Positions 25,739-37,030 are shown, counted from the first letter of the stretch. The stretch is 64,000 nt of DNA from Beroe forskalii (GCA_011033025.1 WFMF01000225.1:186001-250000); one strand, 5' to 3'. Notes: a model not told the origin generated them from the letters alone. Program-made: numbers and translations.

Positions 25739-27844
25739 ATAACAAGGAAATTATCTCGGTAGTTCCCATGGCGTATGTGATAGAGTCGTAGCAGAGAAGC
25801 ATCAGGATAGGAATCCAGGTGAGGGCTACCATGATCTTAGCAGTCGTAGTGTTTATTATGGTCTTGTAGTGGAGGGAGAAGACAACGGCAACGAATCTGT
25901 CAAATGTCAGAGGGACGAGGACAGGGATAGCCGCCATCCTGGGAGAGAGGGAAGTGTGACAGCAGCTCACAATGACAACAGCTCACTTTGACAACAGATC
26001 ACTCTGACAACAGATCACTCTGACAACAGTTTACTCTGATAACAGTTCACTCTGACAACAGATCACTCTGACAACAGATCACTCTAACAAAATTTCACTT
26101 TGTCAACATTTCACTCTGACAACAGCACACTCTGACAACAGATCACTCTGACAACAGATCACTCTGACAACAGATCATTCTGACAACAGCTCAGTAGCTC
26201 ACTCTGACAACACACCGTCACACCATGACAACACCCCATGACAACACACCATGACAACACTGATCACCCACCAAATAGAGTAAGCTGTGATTGTGTACAT
26301 GTAGCACCACCAAGTCAGCACCCCGTTATCATCAATACCAACGTAGTTAGCATTGACAACACTCATCATGACAACACACCATGACAACTTGACAACACAC
26401 AGTGACAACACTGATCACCCACCAGATAAGATAGAGTTAGCTGCGATAGTGTACATGTAGCACCACCAAGTCAACACCCCGTTGTCATCAATACCAACGT
26501 AGTTAGCATTGACAACACTCGCCATGACAACTTGACAACACACCATGACAACACACAGTGACAACACTGATCACCCACCAGAATATAGAGTTAGCTGCGA
26601 TAGTGTACATGTAGCACCACCAAGTCAGCACACCGTTGTCATCAATACCAACGTAGTTAGCATTGACAACACTCACTATGACAACACACCATGACAACAC
26701 ACAGTGACAACACTGATCACCCACCAGATAGAGTTAGCTGCGATGGTGTACATGTAGCACCACCAAGTCAGCACTCCGTTGTCATCAATACCAACGTAGT
26801 TAGCATTGACAACACTCACTATGACAACACACCATGACAACACACAGTGACAACACTGATCACCCACCAGATAGAGTTAGCTGCGATAGTGCATGTAGCA
26901 CCACCAAGTCAGAACAACCGTTGTCATCAATACCAACGTAGTTAGCATTGACAACACTCACTATGACAACACACCATGACAACACACAGTGACAACACTG
27001 ATCACGCACCAGATAGAGTTAGCTGCGATAGTGTACATGTAGCACCACCAAGTCAGCACCCCGTTGTCATCAATACCAACGTAGTTAGCGTTGAGAATGC
27101 CCAGGCCTCGGAAAATACCAACAATCGCAATCAGGATGTCGCTAACAGCCACGTTCAGGATGAAGAAATTCTGAAAATGTAATCAGTTACACAGGTGTGA
27201 TCAGTTACAGTGATTAAATCTGCATAGATTCTCAGATTTAATCAATAACAATGATTTCAAAGTGAGAAGGTATTTTGTTTTTATGAATTCGACGCACTAT
27301 ATTGAATTTCGATAATACAATGTGATTTGTTTGCTATAAAATCGAAATATGAAAAGCCGCGCAATCGTACCCAACGTACACCAAAAGCATACCAAACCTG
27401 CCTCAATTTCAGCACGGTAAAGTTTAAGGTTTTACCTGGCAGTAGGGCAGCTTGACGTGGAAGATAAGGCAGTAGATAGTGAAGGTACTCATGATGGTTC
27501 CAATAACTCCGATACCGAACAAACACGTGCCCTGAAACACAAGGAAATGTCATTTGTAAGAGAACAGAAACATAAGGAAATGTTATTTGTAAGAGGGCAA
27601 AAACACAAGGAAATGTTTTGCGAGAGGGCAGAGTTGATTTATCAATCGTGAAATGAAGGAATCGGTCAGACTCAATCGAAGACCTCGCGAGCGACATCTT
27701 AAACGTTATGATAAAGGTATAATTACGTTATAATAACGTTTTACGTTATAACAACGTGTAACTACTCACATTTGCCACGAGAAAGGCGCAAGTCTCAGTG
27801 ATATTGGTGTCAAGACAGACACTGTCGTCAATGTTATACCCCAT
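25739..27844 (-). CDS. GPCR-2: rhodopsin-like 7TM receptor, 5' four exons, truncated by a gap
   Basis: Minus-strand exons are 27844-27770 (N-terminus MGYNIDDSV..., sequon NIT), 27531-27436 (TM1), 27170-27010 (TM2 NFFILNVAVSDILIAI, ECL1, start of TM3) and 25938-25739 (rest of TM3, TM4). Phases are 0, 0 and 2; the split tryptophan TG/G is restored at the exon 3-4 join. Across that join, the cysteine in TWWCYMY and the arginine of FDRF are exactly 25 residues apart, as in class A TM3, which confirms the join. TM4 keeps its tryptophan (VALTWIPILML). The frame then enters the N gap in ECL2; TM5-TM7 are not seen. Ligand unknown. Between exons 3 and 4 lie tandem copies of the exon 3 tail. Either the gene continues in the gap or it is a fragment. 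Confidence 0.8.
25965..26210. repeat. Short tandem repeat in GPCR-2 intron 3 (CTCTGACAACAG units)
   Basis: About 15-17-bp repeats of CACTCTGACAACAGATC and variants. The same repeat occupies 39270-39840 at the left end of the second segmental copy. Confidence 0.9.
26210..27009 (-). repeat. Array of GPCR-2 exon 3 tail plus donor (five extra copies, ~145 bp)
   Basis: Five intronic copies (near 26277, 26426, 26586, 26727, 26873) repeat the last 27 codons of exon 3 (ANYVGIDDNGVLTWWCYMYT plus IAANSIW) with the following GTGGGTGATC donor and about 60 bp of TGTTGTCA-rich intron. The coding part is nearly unmutated; one copy (26873) has a small deletion. The TM2 half of the exon is not in the unit. 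Confidence 0.95.
27535..27631 (-). repeat. Acceptor-adjacent 33-bp triplication before GPCR-2 exon 2
   Basis: Three units (27535, 27568, 27601) each carry AAACACAAGGAAATG or a close variant; on the minus strand this is the pyrimidine-rich TTTCCTTGTGTTTCAG acceptor region. Copy B at 40465 has one unit only, so the expansion followed the segmental duplication or was lost in B. Confidence 0.88.
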
Positions 27845-29196
27845 ACGTCTCAAAACAAATGTGATACGATTAGATAAATATTTAGTAAATAAACTTGGCA
27901 ATACTAAAACGGTTTTAGAACTATCAGTTTTCCAAAATTGATCCACGTCAACATTAAGAATGCCCAAAATTCGATGCCCAATCAATAACAGTTGACAATA
28001 ACAGAGCAACAAAATCAACAAAGCCTCCTATTCCGTCCACAAAGAAAAGAATTCTTCAATTTTAATCTGGATCTAAAAGTGGTATCCTATTACAATTCAA
28101 ATTTCGGCTGCACTTACAAAACCACTAAAAGTTCCTCTTCTACTCATGTTAAGATTTACGCAGAAATATCGAGCTTGCATTGGCTGAGAATGATCGTGAA
28201 TGTGATGAGAACTATCAGTATGTATTACATCATGTACCATGAGGTGATCAGAACAACTTACTAAAATAGGTATTCACGTAATCATAGAACCCTCTGATGT
28301 TCTTCTTGGTGTCTATAATACATAGAAACTTGCCCGATGGGGTCAATATATTATTGGCACTGAACCTCGCCCTACGGGCTACGGGTCAAAACCGGACACA
28401 TCCCTCGGGCTGTGCCCTCGGAAATATCCCGAAATATTGAAATAATAGGGCAATAGGCACGTTAGGGAGGTTCAGAAAACAATTTTTCGTCAAATAATTA
28501 GGAGTATTTGTTTAAAAGTTGACATAGGGGGTCATTAACTCCCAGGCACGTGTTTATGTAAAATATTATTGATGCTCTGATTAATATCGGACATACGACC
28601 TGTAAATGACTACTGACGCTGATTGCAGTTCTAAACTGACATATCGGAACTGCAATGAGCTATATCGAACACCAGAAACAAGGAACGTCCCCCGAATGAT
28701 AAGTAAATGGAACGAGTTAAGAAGATCGGTGTTTATAAGTCCGCTACACTTCCCAGGAAATCACGGGTTTGATCGGGTGGGTGCAGTCACGTGATGAATA
28801 GGTCCCATGATAGGAATGACCGGATATGTCACGTGATTGGATATGTTACGTGACATTCTTATCCGTTACTCTTCATTCAACTTGAAATGAACTAGAAGGA
28901 ATCTATTCTTTAGGAATTTACTTAGGAATGGAATGTATTCTGGTCTACATAAGTCTACCTCAATATATAAATGATAACATCAACATCAAATCTGCCTACT
29001 CAATGAATCAATTTAAGGGAAGGAACGCCTTTCACAAGAGTCCTAACTCTATCTACTCAGTGCACAGAATAATGAAGGAATATTTCGGATCTGTGGTACG
29101 TGACAGCATTGCACATGTTTCACATGGTTACAACTATGTTCTCATTGTTACAACCATGTTTTCATGGTTACTATGTTCTTATCTCATCTGTAAATA
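27845..29196. other. Intergenic region between GPCR-2 and GPCR-3
   Basis: AT-rich DNA also present in copy B (40845-41960). An open frame at 28928-29227 is conserved as DNA but disrupted in copy B, so it is probably non-coding. GC-rich palindromic bits lie at 28365-28425. Confidence 0.5.
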
Positions 29197-29341
29197 CACC
29201 ACCAAAACCGTTGGACGGTTGGTCTAGTAACCCCCCGCTGGTTTGGATGTGATTAGCCCATTTTGTCTCTTTTCAGGTTCCGTTGTCACATCCAAACCCG
29301 CGGGGGGTTACTAGACCAACCGTCCAACGGTTTTGGTGGTG
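29197..29341. repeat. Inverted repeat with ~56-bp arms
   Basis: CACCACCAAAACCGTTGG at the left is mirrored by CCAACGGTTTTGGTGGTG at the right; the arms run inward to GGTTTGGATGTGA and TCACATCCAAACC. Confidence 0.93.
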
Positions 29342-29876
29342 ATATCTTGACAGATGTATGTAGTTTGAACCCATGTAACTTGCCCAAACGCAGTTTGAAC
29401 CCACGTTACTTGCCCTCACGTAGTCCAAACCCACGTAACTTGCCCACACGCAAGTCTAACCCACATAAATCACCCTGAGGAAGTCCAAAACTAAGTTATT
29501 CTAACTTGGAATTACTAGAATTGATATATGTCTTAATTTCTACAAAACTTCCGTGTGTACTCATGTGCTGAAATATAGCAACCAGATCTAATTTCACGTG
29601 CATTAGTCCTATTTGAACTCATTTCAACGTAACCATGTCGAAAATCCCGTGTAAATCTCAATTTCTTCAAATCCCCTAATTTCTACAAAACGTCCGTGTG
29701 TACTCACGTGCTAAAATATGGCAACCAGATCTAATTTCATGTGCATTAGTCGTATTTAAACTCATTTCAACATAATCAAGTCGAAAATCCTGCGTAAACA
29801 TCAATTTCTTCAAATCCCCTAATTTCTACAAAACGTCCGCGTGAACTCACGTGCTTCACTAGTCCATCGTATATTT

Positions 29877-30093
29877 CCCCGTTATTCGGACCCCCGTTAT
29901 TCGGACCCACGTTATTCGGACCCCCGTTACTCGGACCCCCGAAATTCGGACCCCCGTTATTCGGACCCCCGTTATTCGGACCCCCGTTACTCGGACCCCC
30001 GTTATTCGGACCCCCGTAATTCGGACCCCCGATATTCGGACCACCGTTATTCGGACCCCCGTTATTCGGACCCCCGTTATTCAGACCCACATA
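29877..30093. repeat. 15-bp minisatellite, about 14 copies
   Basis: Units of CCCCCGTTATTCGGA with point variants (GTTACTCGG, GAAATTCGG). The minus-strand frame repeats NNGGP because 15 is a multiple of three; no gene is inferred. Confidence 0.96.
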
Positions 30094-32374
30094 ATCCGAT
30101 GAAAACTCTATGAGTTGGAGATGTAAAAGTAGCGCAAAATAGCGTTCTATCACAAAATACGCTATTTTAGTGGTTTTACGCGATTTTGATGACGTCATCA
30201 CAGCACCCAAATAAGCTCAAACCAACTTTCCATATAGCCTATAAGACAATTTCGCCTTAGTACAACATACTTTGACCGGTCTCATCTCAAGATAAGCTGC
30301 AGTTCTTGACATATCACTCGTTTAAGTTTTTCTCCTAAAATTTTGAAATCGATTTTTCACCGTACCTTAGAAAATCGCGTATATCTCGATGAAAAATCGA
30401 GATAGCCCAATAATCCGTATGATTTTCTGAAAGCTCTTTAAATTTGCTAAAAATTGTTCCGAAAAATCAGACCGCTATCTCCTTTCCTTCTTGGTGAAAA
30501 ATGCGCTCAAATATAGCCTATTTTCGCTAAAAAAGAAATAAAATTTCGCTAAGTTGATGACGTCATAATGACGTGAAAATGACGTCACCAGAACTTCTCT
30601 TATAGCCTATAACATTTTCCCATCTTAGATCAACAAAACCTGACCTCGATCATGGCTCTACCATTTCCCGTTCTTGAGATCTCATCGTTTTAAATTTGCT
30701 CCCAATTATCATGATATTATATATTATTAATCTTATATCTTATTATTCTTATGCTATCACCCTGTGACACTCGTTCGTCTAATATATACCCTGGCCAGTC
30801 TTTTTTATTACCGCGGGGGGTTACCGCCCTGGCCAGGGCGGGAATAACCATGATATGAAATAACTTTTGTAGCCGAACGTTTATTATAAAAAGTAAAACA
30901 CTGACACTGAAACCTGTGAGTTGAGTACTAGACCAGTATATTAACTCATTAAGTAGCGATCTTGTAAAACAGTATCATAGTTCAATAGAATCAAACAGAC
31001 ATGCAGTACTCAGTAAAAAGTCACATGAAGGATCCAGTCAGCCGTGAGAATTCTTTAAATTCTTGGTAGGAATTTATCCGAAAATCGGAATGATAATAAC
31101 ATAATAATATCGGTTTGGAGGATTTCAAGCGGCAGATATATGTGATTTAACATTATCGTTATTCAAAACTCGAAATGTGATGTTTGTTGGAGAGAAAGAT
31201 AAAATAATGAATGAAATAAAATTGGTGTATATTTTAATTTTTCCGATTCCTAGAGGTGGGGGAATTGATAATATTATTTCAAATCGAAGTTTATAATTTG
31301 TGATCAAGATACGCAATAAAAACCTCACTTGTCTAAAACGAATAAAATCAGATAACCAAAATCAAAGCTTTAAAACATATCTGTAAACTAAATCAGCAAT
31401 AATTTAATATATTCAATATGATGAAATAAATTAAAAACATAAAATATACTAGCTCTACACAAATCAAACAATAAATCAAGCAAGCGCAACAAATATAATT
31501 GAATAATGATTTGAATGGAGAAATCAAATAATTTACTTAAAAATAAGTAATTCGATTAATAATGTACCCATACTTTGGATTTAGATGATTCAGAAAATTT
31601 AAGCAATTGAATTATTAAAAACACTTCCAATTCTAATCAGAAGTTGAATTTGACTCCCATTAATATACAGCAATGTCGGATTAAGAAACTGCCAAAATTG
31701 AAATACTGTAATATGTCAATTATATTATAACGTTTTTAAATCGCTGTGTTAGATAACAAATACTGAAAAATTGAAAATCAGTTTTAAAATTATATGAAGC
31801 ACCTGTTTGCCTGGGTGATTTCATACTGGCTATGCGTGAAACAGACCTAAAATATCAGATAAATCATAAATTGATTAAGATATCAGAAATTTTACAAACG
31901 AGATAAAAATATTTGATCATTTTCTAAATAATCTCAAAGTGATGAAGTATAATTTTAATAACGTGTCCTGCATCAAATTTACCATATGGCAAATAATTCT
32001 TAGCTCTTGTTCTCGTATCATCAATATCTAGCCAGAAATTTGGCAAAGTTCTGAAAACAATACGTTGTAGTATTATATAAAATTAAATTGTTAAACTTAA
32101 AATCTGGACTTTCAACTTCAAGTGTAAGTATAGGAAAAAAAACTAAAATCTACAGCAATCTGACAACATGCGAAGTCAGAAAATACGTGAACATGGTATG
32201 TTGATCATATTGAAACGTTGCTTTGTAAAATAGTGTCATTATTTTCGTAATGCAATTTTTGACATCTTACTTTGTCGTTCTCTTTATTCTCAAATTTGCT
32301 AAGAATTTAACGTTCCTAAAATACGCATGCCTCAAACATATTACGTTGACAGCTCGAACTGCAGCTTGTGCATC

Positions 32375-32450
32375 TTTTGTGTGCGCGGCTTAAGTTTGCG
32401 CGGCGTACAGACATATGTCTATACGCCGCGAAAAAGCCGCGCGCACAAAA
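32375..32450. repeat. GC-rich inverted repeat
   Basis: Arms TTTTGTGTGCGCGGCTTAAG and AAGCCGCGCGCACAAAA surround inner arms GCGGCGTA/TACGCCGC and the palindrome AGACATATGTCT. Copy B (43318-43360) keeps only the right half. Confidence 0.85.
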
Positions 32451-32480
32451 GACAAGCATACTGTTCTAAACGCCGCGCAC

Positions 32481-32557
32481 GAGAAATAGGCGGTACAACG
32501 TCATCAACTCACTACCTTGAGCTATGATAATGACGTCATCCTACCCGCCTATTTCTC
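32481..32557. mobile_element. AGGCGG-family MITE, copy 1
   Basis: Ends GAGAAATAGGCGG and CCGCCTATTTCTC are perfect 13-bp inverted repeats. The interior has ATGACGTCAT. Other members are at 37700, 39250 (half), 49156, 50624 and 58167. Confidence 0.85.
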
Positions 32558-33004
32558 ACAAATTATTACATAATCAGGGCTTCAAAAGATAACGCTACAA
32601 AAATCAAACAAATGTGATGTAAACTTGATAACAGGCCGGGGGTTAAAAGTCGCTATTATTGATAACGTGAACGACCCCTTTTATGACGTTTAAAAAGTGT
32701 ACATTGTACGTATGTACATTGTACATCAGTTAATCAAAGCTACATTCTTCAATTATCCTATTTTGTTATAACATCAATCAAACATCAATTTATGAAATCA
32801 TCAAAATATGCTTGGATCACCACCAAGCTTCAATCATTATTCAGCTGACGACATGAATCGCTTGATTTTCGAAAGCTTCTGACATTAAAATCATAAAATG
32901 TCTTGTATCAATTCAACGTTCCTCAACTTTCCTAATCCTACTTCAAGAGTATAAGTTCTTGTTCAGTCCATCATTGAGATAGTACTATGTCGCTCAAGTC
33001 CTAG

Positions 33005-33150
33005 GTCATCTGAATCCTGTTCAGAGTTCGCTTATCAAGTGTACGGAACCTGTTCAGAGTTCACTTATCTTCAAGTGTACGGAACCTGTTCAGAGTTCAC
33101 TTATCTTCAAGTGTACGGAACCTGTTCAGAGTTCGCTTATCTTCAAGTTC
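33005..33150 (-). repeat. Stop-codon-spanning 36-39-bp array at the GPCR-3 last exon
   Basis: Units with CTTATCTTCAAGTGTACGG and CCTGTTCAGAGTTC repeat the last codons (LKISEL) and the TGA of GPCR-3, about four copies, immediately downstream of the real stop at 33126. Copy B has two. Confidence 0.9.
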
Positions 33151-36100
33151 ACAGCCAGGTAGAGCTTATTCTGGTGTATCTGGTACACATCGTTCCGTGG
33201 CAGGATCTTACGGATTTCTTCTGAGTCAACCGGCGTCCCAGTGGTCTTCTTATCTGGATGTGAAACCTGGGTTAGACGAAGTTTATTAATGCATTTTATG
33301 CCTATATGTTTCATGATTTTTTGTTGTTTTTGTTTTGTTTTTTTAATGATATTTCATTGATTTAGGTTTCAATGCATTTATGTAGGCTTCAAGCATTTAA
33401 CGGTATTTCAAGCATTCCTTGATCTATAATTTATTCAATGTGAAAAAATATCGGTGAGAATGGTACTCGCTTTCATATGCAGTACTATAAAAGCTCAAGA
33501 ACTATAGACCTGCACTCCGAATAAAATAGACAATGGGCATGGCTCTCGATATAATTCAGAGCAGCAGAAAGCATAGAGGCGAATTAAACTTTGAAGGCTA
33601 TCGGATTCATGAAAAGAAGCAATTAAGCACTGACGTCAATAATTTCGTCAATTCCCATGTTTTAGCACGACGTGATATAGTACGTTATAGCACGTGATAT
33701 AGTTCGTCAATAATTTAGTCACGTTCCGTAGCACAAATGCATGGAATGGAAGGGAACAAAGGGTGATTTGCAGGCCCTATATTAGGCATTCTCATATACT
33801 ACAAGCATTATTGGTATTTCAGTAATCTGAGGTGAACAAAAAGCCCCCACCCCTGATTGAAAAAAGTGCTTGATAAAGGAGGACAATCAAGGCCTTGCAA
33901 GAATATCTTGGAATACTGCTGGGTTGGAATACTGCTGTTCTAGAAGCATTAATATTATTCGGGATATTGCTACGTTGATGCATTCAACTACAGAGGTATG
34001 TGGTAGAAGGAAAATATTTCACTGGAGTAAAAGGAATGTATATTTCAAGGTATCTCACCTTTAGACATTGAGAGCGTAGACCTCAAGTAATCCCTCAGTG
34101 ACGCTCCCCTCGTAAACAAGATGACAGGTTTTATGAAGGAGTTCAGGAACACCGATATATTCCCGGTAAAGTACAGCACGTAAAACTCCGCCTTGAGTAG
34201 CTTAGTCCCAAACCCGTGGATATTAAACACGATTTCTGTAACGAAGTAAACCGAACAGAGGAAGAAACTAGCTGTGGTTAGCTGCAGTACCGTTCCCGTG
34301 ATCTTCCTGTTCTGCCCCCGTGTAACTGTGGTAGTCCGGGTTCTCAGCAGGGATACTGAGATAAGAGCAGCACACACTACAGCGATCAGAGCCGGGATAA
34401 CAAAGGGTAGTCCGAGGAGTATCATGAAGTAGATCCACCCCGAGATATCATGTGATATCAGCTCACTGCCCGTCAGGGGGTTGAGCACTAGAAACACCAC
34501 GCTGTACATCAGATCCCCGGATGTTTTGGTGTGCATTACCACGCTCCGTATCTCGTATATTGACAGCACCACCCAGATTAGCGGGTATATCAGCATTACG
34601 CACTTTATGCTGAACACGTGTACTGGGTAGGTCGGCGCGACAACGTTTATTGTGCGCGTCACGCAGAGGACCAGGCTGTAGATTGTCTCGGTACGGGAGG
34701 CGACCGCGAAGATGAAACTCTCGAAGGGAACGAGGATTTCTAGGTAGTCTGTGGAGCAGTCGATGGAAGCGATGAGGATGGCGCAGTGTAGGATCGCACA
34801 TCTGGGGATAGGAGAGGGTTAGTTGTCATGGTGATGGAGGGTTAGTTGTCATGAAACTGGTCTTCAAAATGGTGTCAAAGAGAACTGATGTCAAATTTAT
34901 GTCAGAGAGAAGAGACGCAAAAAGTGGTGTCAAAGAGAACTGATGTTAAATTCATGTCAGAAAAGAGATGCAAAAGTGGTGTCAAAGAGAACTGATGTTA
35001 AATTTATGTCAAAGAAAAGAGATGCAAAAGTGGTGTCAAAGAGAACTGATGTTTAATTTATCAAACAGAAGAGATGCAAAAGTGGTGTCAAAGAGAACTG
35101 ATGTCAAAGTGATGTCAAAGAGAATTGATGTCAAAGTGATGTCAAATGAAACTGGTTTTCAAAGTGGTGTCAAAGAGAACTGATGTAAAGTTTATGTCAA
35201 AGAGAAGATACGTAAAAAGTGGTGTCAAAGAGAACTGATGTAAAGTTTATGTCAAAGAGAAGCGATACAAAAAGTGGTGTCAAAGGAACTAGTGTCAAAG
35301 AGAAGTGGTGTCAAAAACACCTGGTGTCAAAGTACTCATATTCCTATTGAGCAATCCAGTACTGAGTTGTATCTGTAGATGATGTGCTGGATATTGTTGT
35401 TCTTGCCTCGGTAAAACAGGTAGATCATAATGTTCATCGCCACACTGAAAAATAATTAGTTTTAAAATCAATTTATAAAAAAACAACACGTTCAATAAAG
35501 CTCTGTTTTCAATCAATAAGTATCATTAATTTGTCTCAGTAAATCCAATATGTAGTAAACATCACAATTGATGTATGGGGGGGGGGGGAGGTAAGTCAAA
35601 CTTGGGCAAGAAATAGAATTATTTGCCAAAATTTGCCTTATTCCCCTGATGTAAGACATAAAAATGTAGCAAGACACATCAAAATCTAATAAATATAACC
35701 CATTGATTAAACATAAGTCATTGATTATTTGATTAAACATAATTACAATATCAAACCTGCACATTCCTAGACAGGCAGTAAGACACATGATGGTCTCAGT
35801 AAATCCGATATGTAGCAAACATCACAATTGATGTAAGGGGGGGGGGGGGGGGGGCAAGGCATTAAGGCAAACGCTTCTTTGACAAGTTTGCCAAAATGGG
35901 AATTACTTGCCAAAATTTGCCTTATTCCCCCCCCTACCCCCCTGATGTAAGACATGTTGCAAGAACTGTATCAAGAACTGTATCAAAATCTAATAAATAT
36001 TACCCATAATAAGACATTAATAATTAATTATTAAACATTATTAAAATCATACCTGCACATTCCTAGACAGGCAGTAAGACACATGATGGTCGTGTTGAAG

Positions 36101-36177
36101 TTCTTATCTGACAGGAAGGTTAGGAGAGTGACGGGGGAGGTGGAGTTGAAGGCGAAGGGGGTGTTCGTACTGACCAT
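33126..36177 (-). CDS. GPCR-3: divergent 7TM receptor, four exons
   Basis: Minus-strand exons: 36177-36053 (start MVSTNTPFAFNSTSP, sequons NST and NTT, start of TM1), 35444 to about 35345 (end of TM1, ICL1), 34801-34059 (TM2-TM7, helix 8) and 33253-33126 (tail DKKTTGTPVDSEE..., stop). Joins 1-2 (phase 2) and 3-4 (phase 1) fit. Exon 2 to 3 lacks a GT donor in the needed phase: the frame reaches TGA before GTACTT, so this join is unresolved and the allele may be defective. TM3 ends CVTRTINVV in place of DRY, position 3.25 is valine, ECL2 has no cysteine, and TM7 reads FIKPVILF in place of NPxxY. It is seven-helical by hydrophobicity but outside classical class A rules; it could be a lineage-specific chemoreceptor or peptide receptor. 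Confidence 0.72.
34805..35335. repeat. Tandem repeats filling GPCR-3 intron 2
   Basis: Repeats of GTGGTGTCAAAGAGAACTG alternate with ATTTATGTCAAAGAGAAG and GATGCAAAA, about 54 bp per full unit. The array starts at the exon 2 edge (AGTACTTTGACACC on the minus strand) and reaches the exon 3 acceptor, where GAGGGTTAGTTGTCATG is duplicated. Confidence 0.9.
35515..36060 (-). repeat. Two ~285-bp copies of GPCR-3 exon 1 tail plus intron
   Basis: ACATTCCTAGACAGGCAGTA with AGACACATGATGGT occurs at 36057 (real exon 1 end) and again at 35760 within intron 1, including a donor-like CAG-GTTTG. The linked ACATCACAATTGATGTA and poly-G tract is also duplicated (35559, 35820). Confidence 0.9.
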
Positions 36178-37030
36178 ACTGTCCTATTAAGAGGGTGAGA
36201 GGGTTAGTATTTATGTGAGGGGGTGTTTGTACTGACCATACTGTCCTATTAGAGGGGGGAGGGTTAGTATTTATAGGTTAGGGGGTGTTCGTACTGACCA
36301 TACTGTCCTATTAGAGGTGGGAGGGTTAGTATTTATAGGTTAATTATTAAGTTATTAGATGAAGGGGGTGTTCGTACTGACCATACTGTCCTATTAGAGG
36401 GGGGAGGGTTAGTATTTATAGGTTATTCATTAAGTTATTAGAAAGAAGATAAAAGGGGGTGTTAGTACTGACCATACTGTCCTATTTAAGGTGGGAGGGT
36501 TAGTATTTATATGTTGGGGGGTGTTTGTACTTTGTACTGACCATACTGTCCTATTTAAGGTGGGAGGGTTAGTTATAAGGTTACTTATTAGAACTAAGAT
36601 GAAGGGGGTGTTCGTACTGACCATACTGTCCTATTTAAGGTGGGAGGGTTAGTTATTAGGTTAGGGGGTGTTTGTACTGATCATACTGTCCTTTTAAATA
36701 GTGAGAGGGTTAGTTATTAGGTTTTTTATTAAGTTATTAGAAAGAAGATAATAGGGGGTGTTTGTACTGACCATACTGTCCTATTAGAGGTGGGAGGGTT
36801 AGTATTTATAGGTTATTCATTAAGTTATTAGAAAGAAGATAAAAGGGGGTGTTAGTACTGACCATACTGTCCTATTTAAGGTGGGAGGGTTAGTATTTAT
36901 ATGTTGGGGGGTGTTTGTACTTTGTACTGACCATACTGTCCTATTTAAGGTGGGAGGGTTAGTATTTAAATAGGTTAGGGGGTGTTCGTACTGACCATAC
37001 TGTCCTTTTAAATAGTGAGTGGGTTAGTTA
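36178..37030 (-). repeat. Array of the GPCR-3 start codon region, about 11 extra copies
   Basis: Units of 60-90 bp repeat GGTGTTCGTACTGACCATAC and TGTCCTATT, which on the minus strand encode the GPCR-3 start MVSTNTP preceded by AATAGGACAGT. Copies lie near 36234, 36298, 36379, 36470, 36540, 36620, 36680, 36769, 36860, 36930 and 36988, all upstream of the genuine start at 36177. Each unit therefore carries a start codon and an AATAG acceptor-like sequence. Confidence 0.95.

Larger units (their letters stand above)
29197..30840. mobile_element. Copy-A-specific insertion of nested repeats
   Basis: Copy B is continuous across this point (41960-41970), so this is an insertion in A or a deletion in B. 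AATA/AATA flanks could be a target duplication, though not cleanly. Inside: a 56-bp-arm inverted repeat (29197-29341), a 30-bp repeat x4 (29361-29478), a ~143-bp repeat x2.3 (29537-29860), a 15-bp minisatellite (29877-30093), and a tract with repeated TATAGCCTATAA and TGACGTCA motifs (30180-30610). The right end (30810-30840) holds CGCGGGGGGTTAC, inverse to GTAACCCCCCGC near the left end. No transposase seen. Confidence 0.7.
30841..33125. other. Intergenic region upstream of GPCR-2, downstream of GPCR-3
   Basis: AT-rich DNA, about 90% similar by eye to 41966-43890 in copy B. No gene recognised. It holds the hairpin at 32375-32450 and the MITE at 32481-32557. Confidence 0.55.

Noticed and set aside
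34463-34801. Alternative minus-strand frame over GPCR-3 exon 3
   Set aside because: Shadow frame rich in Arg/His/Pro; the other frame gives TM2-TM4.
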